Source: Knoellia sp031844405
GTDB lineage: Bacteria; Actinomycetota; Actinomycetes; Actinomycetales; Dermatophilaceae
Reading direction: 5' to 3'
Assembly (NCBI GenBank): GCA_031844405.1
Contig: JAUZVC010000003.1
Span: 124,001-188,000, forward strand
Length of the DNA: 64,000 nucleotides
Below are positions 60,301-64,000 of the stretch, piece after piece. The first letter of the stretch is position 1, and each line of letters opens with the position of its first letter. The position numbers and the translations under genes were made by a program. The notes under the pieces are model-generated. The model was not told where the DNA came from. It was given only the letters and a program-made list of their open reading frames with translations, and searched no databases.

Positions 60301-61155
60301 GGGGGCGGACGGCATACGCCTCCACCGGCCATCGGGGGCACCGAGGTGCGCGAACGCGCGGCGGCCCAGTCGCAGGCGGCCAGGCCGGTCGTCGCGGCCG
60401 CGGACCAGTCGGTCCAGCTCACCCTCGACCTCGGCGACCGGCCCGAGCTCACCCCCGGCACCGGGCTGCCCGAGATGACCGGCACCGAGCGGGTCCGGGC
60501 CGAGCTCGACGTCCTCGGGCTCGACGCCTCGGCCCACGTCGTCGAGTTCTACGGACCGATGCTCGACGCGCTCGGTGTCGTCCGCAGCCGCGACCTGCTG
60601 GGGGCCCGCAGCCGCAGCGAGGTGTGGATCGCCGGCGTCAAGGTCGCGACCCAGACCCCGCCGATCCGCTCGGGTCGCCGCGTCGTCTTCCTCACCCTCG
60701 ACGACGCGACCGGTCCGGTCGACGCGACCTTCTTCGAGGACGTCCAGGGCCCGTATGCCGCCACGGTCTTCCACTCGTGGCTCCTCCTCGTGCGTGGCGT
60801 CGTCCGCCGCACCGGGCCGCGTGGGATCTCGGTGCGGGCGACGGGCGCGTGGGAGCTCGCCGGGCTGTGGGACGCGTGGCGCGACGGAGGGCACGACGCC
60901 GTCGTGCGCGCGCTCGAGGCCGCCGACGCCGAGGCCCTCGCGCGGGCCGAGGCGGGGGAGCGCGAGGCCGACACCGGTGGCCGGCGCCGGGTCCTCGTGC
61001 ACGCGTCGGGGTTCCGGCAGTCGCCCTACGCCGACATCAAGCCGGCCGGGTCGCCGACGAGCGACGGGCACCGGGTCGCGTCGGTCGTCGTGCCCGAGCA
61101 CGGCACGCCGACGCGCAAGCTGTGGCACTCCAGCCCCGGCAGCTCGGGCCACTGA
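57322..61155 (+). CDS. dnaE2: error-prone DNA polymerase III alpha subunit
   Basis: 1277 residues. C-family polymerase for translesion synthesis. N-terminal PHP domain (HLHVASGFSMRFGASTPEDL, ALALTDRDGLYGAV), palm with catalytic aspartates in LPDIDVDVES (about 448-457), fingers with KDDVETLGLLKLDVLGIRM, FRPGPVKSDMITPF and FASFGFCKAHAAAFALPTY, and a C-terminal OB domain (VFLTLDDATGPVDATFF). It is longer than a typical DnaE2 (about 1050-1100 residues), with extra Gly/Arg-rich sequence near 75-200 and 975-1030. The ATG follows GAGAGAG. imuA' and imuB are not adjacent. Confidence 0.94.
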   Translation: MNPDFVHLHVASGFSMRFGASTPEDLVERAAEHGQPALALTDRDGLYGAVRFAMACGQAGIAPVLGVDLAVGEEPVPGRREPRVRTPVRGGAVVDPRLPRVTVLARGGGAGTGRGLGWAALCRLVTDTHLRGERGTPVTLPELVARWCRGGERREEWERHPEPSRLRVLLGPDSDVGRAVLARRTSEARARLEAWRRLLPPEALAVEIVMGGGPEGAPGSRNHARRMLGLADEARVPAVLTAAVRHADRDGVRTVDVLDAARRLVVLDSRHLDRVTDAGHLASSEEMWARALEVAGDAGRAAQLVGATLALGDECVLDSRADLGIGAVHLPEPGILGIDPGVDPHRVLTERCHAAVATRFPAQGEAARHTVLSRLDDELRVIAELGYPTYFLTVAEVTDLIRERGVRVAARGSGAGSLVNYLLGISGVDPIRHDLLMERFCSPLRAELPDIDVDVESARRTEIYEAVLDRFGGDRVTCVSMMDTYKVRHAIRDVGAALGMPPIEVDEIAKAFPHIRAKDARSAIADLPELRSRGLDAPRLDTFFELVERLDGLPRHIALHPCGVVLSNTGLLDRTPVEASWLGFPMSQFDKDDVETLGLLKLDVLGIRMQSAMAHAVAEVRRVDGVEVDLDDETQVPLDDEATFRLIRTAHTLGCFQIESPGQRELIGKFGPERFGDLIIDISLFRPGPVKSDMITPFLESRHGWSKRQILHPTLEPALAETEGVVVFHEQVLRIVAETTGVTLAQADEVRRTMGTPKGQEEIEAWWRPAARARGYAPEDVDHIWAVLRSFASFGFCKAHAAAFALPTYHSAWLKTHHPAAFLAGVLTHDPGMYPKRLILDDARSLGIAVLGLDVNGSGDTYRIERLEGGGDRSFTPVHPDLPDASDYGIRLSLTDVKGISEAEVASIVAGQPYSDLGDFWSRATVSRPVVERLVLAGAFDAMHGIGATGSGLGRRGRITRRDLLLHVGELDRWERATRSGRAGRAGASRRAVGGGRHTPPPAIGGTEVRERAAAQSQAARPVVAAADQSVQLTLDLGDRPELTPGTGLPEMTGTERVRAELDVLGLDASAHVVEFYGPMLDALGVVRSRDLLGARSRSEVWIAGVKVATQTPPIRSGRRVVFLTLDDATGPVDATFFEDVQGPYAATVFHSWLLLVRGVVRRTGPRGISVRATGAWELAGLWDAWRDGGHDAVVRALEAADAEALARAEAGEREADTGGRRRVLVHASGFRQSPYADIKPAGSPTSDGHRVASVVVPEHGTPTRKLWHSSPGSSGH

Positions 61156-62246
61156 TGACACCTCGTCGCGCCGACCCCGTCCCGCTCTCCGAGCGGCTCT
61201 TCGACATCCGCACCATCTACCACGAGCCCGGCATCGAGCGCTTCGAGAGAGCCCGGGAGGTCCTCGACCGGCACCCCGACGCCGAGCGGGTCGTCGTGCC
61301 GTCCCACACCGCCATCCCAGGGCTCTACGGCAACGAGGGCAACGTCGAGGACTGGGTCCGGACCAAGCGCGAGGTGCTCGTCCTCGCTGAGAAGAAGTCC
61401 CTCGCCGCCCGGCCCAACGGGCGGTCGAGCGACTGGATCGCGCCGTCGACCGCGAACGGCTGCGCCATGTCCTGCTCCTACTGCTACGTACCCCGGCGCA
61501 AGGGATTCGCCAACCCGGTGACGGTCTTCGCCAACATCGACCGCATCGTCGGCTACCTCGAGCGCCACGCGGCACGTCAGGGGCCCAAGACCGAGCCCAA
61601 CCAGTGCGACCCGACGCACTGGGTCTACGACATCGGCGAGAACAGCGACTGCTCCGCCGACGCGCTGCTCTCGGACAACGTCTCCGATCTCATCGACCTC
61701 TTCGGGCGGCTGCCGAACGCGAAGGCGAGCTTCGCCACCAAGCTCGTCAACCGGGAGCTCCTCGACCTCGACCCGAGGGGTGGAACGCGCGTGCGGCTCA
61801 GTCTCATGCCCGAGGCGATGTCCCGGGTCGTCGACGTGCGCACCTCGAAGGTCTCCGAGCGGATCGCCGCGATCGACGCGTTCGTCGAGGCCGGATACGA
61901 GGTGCACCTCAACCTGAGCCCGGTGATCGTGCACGAGCGCTGGCTGGAGGAGTGGGGGCACCTGCTCGACCAGGTGGCCGAGGGGACGAGCCCCCCGACC
62001 CGAGCCCAGCTCGCGGCCGAGATTATCTTCCTCACCCACAACGAGTCCCTGCACGAGGTGAACCTCGGCTGGCACCCCCGCGGGGAGGAGCTGCTCTGGC
62101 GACCCGACCTCCAGGAGGTGAAGCGGAGCCAGAGCGGTCAGGTCAACGTCCGCTACCGCAGCGGGTGGAAGGGCAGGTGGGTGGCTCAGCTCGAGGATCT
62201 CGTCGCCGCCAGGCTTCCCGGATGTCGCGTCCGCTACGCCTTCTGA
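61155..62246 (+). CDS. spore photoproduct lyase-like radical SAM protein
   Basis: 363 residues. Radical SAM cluster motif GCAMSCSYCYVPRRKGF with C103, C107 and C110 (CxxxCxxC). The rest matches the spore photoproduct lyase family, including FATKLVNRELLDLDP and RVRLSLMPEAMSRVVD. True SPL repairs UV-induced thymine dimers in spores; this organism type does not form endospores, so a general DNA-photoproduct role is inferred. ATG overlaps the dnaE2 stop (TGATG), so translation is coupled within the SOS cassette. Confidence 0.88.
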   Translation: MTPRRADPVPLSERLFDIRTIYHEPGIERFERAREVLDRHPDAERVVVPSHTAIPGLYGNEGNVEDWVRTKREVLVLAEKKSLAARPNGRSSDWIAPSTANGCAMSCSYCYVPRRKGFANPVTVFANIDRIVGYLERHAARQGPKTEPNQCDPTHWVYDIGENSDCSADALLSDNVSDLIDLFGRLPNAKASFATKLVNRELLDLDPRGGTRVRLSLMPEAMSRVVDVRTSKVSERIAAIDAFVEAGYEVHLNLSPVIVHERWLEEWGHLLDQVAEGTSPPTRAQLAAEIIFLTHNESLHEVNLGWHPRGEELLWRPDLQEVKRSQSGQVNVRYRSGWKGRWVAQLEDLVAARLPGCRVRYAF

Positions 62247-62321
62247 CACGGCTTCCCACGACCCAGCGTGGGCTCCCGGGAGTGGTCAGGAATCGAGAAG
62301 CGCGGTCCCCGTGACCGAACC

Positions 62322-62327
62322 TACGGT
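62322..62327 (+). promoter_or_regulatory. -10 hexamer TACGGT, leaderless start
   Basis: TACGGT ends 6 nt before the ATG at 62334, deciding it over an in-frame ATG 66 nt upstream. Confidence 0.6.
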
Positions 62328-62333
62328 GAGTCC

Positions 62334-62834
62334 ATGACGACGAAGAGCAGCACGAGGACCACGACCACGAAGGCCACCAAGGCCCCTGCCTCGAAGGCGA
62401 CGAAGGTGAGCTCCGGCGGCTTCAGCGCCGACGAGCGGGCCGCGATGAAGGAACGCGCCAAGGAGCTCCGGGCCGAGGCCAAGGGCGCCAAGGACCGGGC
62501 CAAGGGCGAGGCCGACCTGCGCGCCAAGATCGACGAGATGCCCGAGGCCGACAAGGTGCTCGCCGAGGCGATCCACGCCATCGTCAGCGAGCACGCCCCC
62601 GGGCTCCTGCCCAGGACCTGGTACGGCATGCCGGCCTACGCCGACGCGGACGGCAAGGCGGTCCTCTTCTTCAAGGCGGCCTCGAAGTTCGGCTCGCGCT
62701 ACGCCGAGCTCGGCTTCAACGAGCAGGCACACCTCGACGACGGGACGATGTGGCCGGTCGTCTACGCCATCACGACGTTGACCAAGGCCGACGAGAAGCT
62801 CATCGCGACACTCGTGAGGAAGGCCGTGGGCTGA
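62334..62834 (+). CDS. DUF1801-like protein with basic N-terminal tail
   Basis: 166 residues. The first 30 are Thr/Lys/Ala repeats (TTKSSTRTTTTKATKAPASK), possibly DNA-binding. A charged coiled region follows (ERAKELRAEAKGAKDRAKGE). The C-terminal DUF1801-like domain has PRTWYGMPAYADADGKAVLFF and SRYAELGFNEQAHLDDGTMWP. Family function unknown. It has its own promoter after the SOS cassette. Confidence 0.85.
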   Translation: MTTKSSTRTTTTKATKAPASKATKVSSGGFSADERAAMKERAKELRAEAKGAKDRAKGEADLRAKIDEMPEADKVLAEAIHAIVSEHAPGLLPRTWYGMPAYADADGKAVLFFKAASKFGSRYAELGFNEQAHLDDGTMWPVVYAITTLTKADEKLIATLVRKAVG

Positions 62835-62857
62835 GCGGAGCTGTCGGTCACGGCAAC

Positions 62858-62863
62858 TACGCT
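62858..62863 (+). promoter_or_regulatory. -10 hexamer TACGCT, leaderless start
   Basis: TACGCT ends 6 nt before the ATG at 62870 of the methyltransferase gene. Confidence 0.65.
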
Positions 62864-62869
62864 TGCAGG

Positions 62870-63646
62870 ATGACCGAGGACGCGACGACCGCACGCCGCA
62901 CCGGTGTCTCGACCTCGCCCCGGACCGCCGCCATGTGGGCCGCCGTCGACGAGGTCGTGCGCGAGCGCGGCGCCGAGCTCGGCCGCCCGCTGCGGGTCGT
63001 CGACCTCGGGGGCGGCACCGGCGGGCTCGCGGTCCCGCTGGCCGTGGCCGGGCACGACGTCACCGTCGTCGACCCCAGTCCCGACGCCCTCGCCTCACTG
63101 CGGCGCCGTGCCGCCGAGGCCCAGGCGTCCTCGCGGGTCAGCGCCGTCCAGGGCGACGCCGAGACCCTCGAGTCGCTCGTCGGGCGCGACCGCCCCGACC
63201 TCGTCCTCTGCCACGCCACGCTCGAGTACGTCGACGACCCCGGGGCGACCCTCCGCCTCATCGCGGGTGTCCTCGCGCCGGGCGGCATCCTCAGCCTCGT
63301 CGTGCCGCAGCGCTCGGCCGCCGTCCTCGCCCGCGCCATCGCCGGCCAGTTCGCTCAGGCCCGCGCCGCCCTCGACCGCCCCGACGGGCGCTGGGGCGAC
63401 GCCGACCCGGTGCCGCGACGCTTCGACCGCAGCGCGGTCCTCGACCTCCTCGAGTCCGCCGGCCTCACGCCGACGGTCGCGCACGGCATACGGATCTTCA
63501 GCGACCTCGTGCCGTCCGCGCTCGTCGACTCCGACGCCGACCGCGCGGCCCTGCTCGACCTCGAGCGGGCGGTCGTGGCCCACCCCGAGTTCGCCGTCCT
63601 GGCCGACCTCGGCACGTCCCTGCACGTCATCGCCGCGCGCACCTGA
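62870..63646 (+). CDS. class I SAM-dependent methyltransferase
   Basis: 258 residues. Rossmann SAM motif RVVDLGGGTGGLAVPLAVAG, acidic motif DVTVVDPSPDAL, and post motifs LVLCHATLEYVDDPG and APGGILSLVVPQ. A C-terminal cap (DRSAVLDLLESAGLTP) follows. The substrate is unknown. It ends 7 nt before dinB on the same strand and is probably in one transcript with it. Confidence 0.9.
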   Translation: MTEDATTARRTGVSTSPRTAAMWAAVDEVVRERGAELGRPLRVVDLGGGTGGLAVPLAVAGHDVTVVDPSPDALASLRRRAAEAQASSRVSAVQGDAETLESLVGRDRPDLVLCHATLEYVDDPGATLRLIAGVLAPGGILSLVVPQRSAAVLARAIAGQFAQARAALDRPDGRWGDADPVPRRFDRSAVLDLLESAGLTPTVAHGIRIFSDLVPSALVDSDADRAALLDLERAVVAHPEFAVLADLGTSLHVIAART

Positions 63647-63653
63647 GGCGGCC

Positions 63654-64000
63654 GTGAGCCGTCGGCAGTTCAGCCTTCCCGAGCGCTCGTCGAGCGAGCC
63701 GCCGGACGACACCGGGTGCACGGTCCTGCACGTCGACATGGACGCGTTCTATGCCTCGGCGACCCTGCTCTCGCACCCCGAGCTCGTCGGGACGCCGGTC
63801 ATCATCGGCGGCGGCAATCGCGGCGTCGTGCTGTCGGCGACCTACGAGGCACGACGCTTCGGGGTCGCCTCGGCGATGCCGATGACCCGCGCCCGCCGCC
63901 TGTGCCCGCAGGCGACCGTCCTCGCTCCCGACCACCGCCTGTATGCCGCGATCTCGGCCGCGGTCATGGAGACCTTCCGTGCCGTGACCCCCGAGATCGA
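63654..64000 (+). CDS. dinB: DNA polymerase IV (Y family), cut by window edge
   Basis: The first 115 residues are visible. The catalytic N-terminal segment VLHVDMDAFYASATLLSHPE carries the metal-binding Asp residues of the Y-family palm, then GGGNRGVVLSATYEARRFGV and AMPMTRARRLCPQATVLAPD. A 20-residue acidic/Ser-rich leader precedes it. The GTG at 63654 follows the methyltransferase stop by 7 nt. No LexA box is visible directly upstream; induction, if any, would come from elsewhere. Confidence 0.93.
   Translation, partial: MSRRQFSLPERSSSEPPDDTGCTVLHVDMDAFYASATLLSHPELVGTPVIIGGGNRGVVLSATYEARRFGVASAMPMTRARRLCPQATVLAPDHRLYAAISAAVMETFRAVTPEI

Noticed and set aside
57121..61575. 1484-codon open frame antisense to dnaE2
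   Set aside because: It mirrors the dnaE2 coding frame in high-GC sequence, has no domain motifs, and is Arg/Gly/Asp-rich low complexity. The dnaE2 strand carries clear catalytic motifs.
1..64000. tRNA, rRNA, insertion sequences or prophage
   Set aside because: I found no cloverleaf-type tRNA sequence, rRNA, transposase, integrase or phage structural gene on reading both strands; composition is uniform across the window.

Overview
The window is a chromosomal segment of a very GC-rich actinobacterium. Family-level features point to Actinobacteria: an actinobacterial-type cytochrome bc1/aa3 set (diheme QcrC, lipoprotein CtaC, CtaF), a class II DAHP synthase, DUF3043, DUF5302 and DUF6504 proteins, many GTG starts and many leaderless promoters. 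Gene order follows the Mycobacterium tuberculosis block Rv2215 to Rv2172c closely, with local insertions: sucB, leucyl aminopeptidase, gcvT, glycerate kinase, HesB/ErpA, PfkB kinase, ctaC, ctaE-qcrCAB, trpD, exonuclease/UvrC-like protein, fadD15, SRPBCC protein, ArsA-like ATPase, acyltransferase, aroG, PASTA kinase, Rv2175c-like regulator, idsA, metF. I place it in the Micrococcales, probably near Intrasporangiaceae/Dermatophilaceae; that placement is inference. I saw no tRNA, rRNA, transposase, prophage or CRISPR array. Layout. 1-8.3 kb: E2 (cut by the window edge) and E3 of a 2-oxo acid dehydrogenase, a membrane metalloprotease, pepA, gcvT and OsmC. 8.3-16.2 kb: M20 dipeptidase, glutathionyl-hydroquinone-reductase-like protein, nadA, glycerate kinase, erpA, flavodoxin-fold protein and a PadR/membrane-protein pair. 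16.4-19.4 kb: PfkB kinase, aat, then TusA coupled to a cysteine-desulfurase-like protein. 19.5-28.7 kb: the respiratory supercomplex genes, ctaC-ctaD-ctaF on + and ctaE-qcrC-qcrA-qcrB on -. 28.8-42.4 kb: receiver-like protein and trpD, DEDDh/GIY-YIG nuclease, GT87-like glycosyltransferase and acyl-CoA ligase, then a + cluster SRPBCC, ArsA-like ATPase, Cys-motif protein, ROK glucokinase, phosphohydrolase. 43.2-52.6 kb: PlsC-like acyltransferase with a histidine kinase/LuxR regulator pair, DAHP synthase, threonine aldolase, EamA transporter, PASTA kinase and LysM lytic transglycosylase. 52.7-56.3 kb: Rv2175c-like protein, prenyl synthase, metF, YbaK. 56.4-64 kb: a DNA-damage island with a 16-bp LexA box, then DUF6504, a HEPN protein, dnaE2, a spore-photoproduct-lyase-like radical SAM protein and, at the edge, dinB. 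Most notable observations: (1) a NifS/IscS-like protein (18281-19408) that keeps the persulfide cysteine but has lost the PLP lysine and other PLP contacts, coupled to TusA; (2) the LexA-box mutagenesis/repair cassette, which has no imuA'/imuB beside dnaE2, carries a HEPN protein, and has two 47-nt hairpin repeats in front of dnaE2; (3) strong over-representation of the heptamer GGCATAC/GTATGCC; (4) at least 19 genes whose -10 hexamer lies 6-7 nt before the start codon, which fixes many start choices; (5) a 21-codon GXX-repeat mini-ORF coupled at both ends between glucokinase and the next gene.
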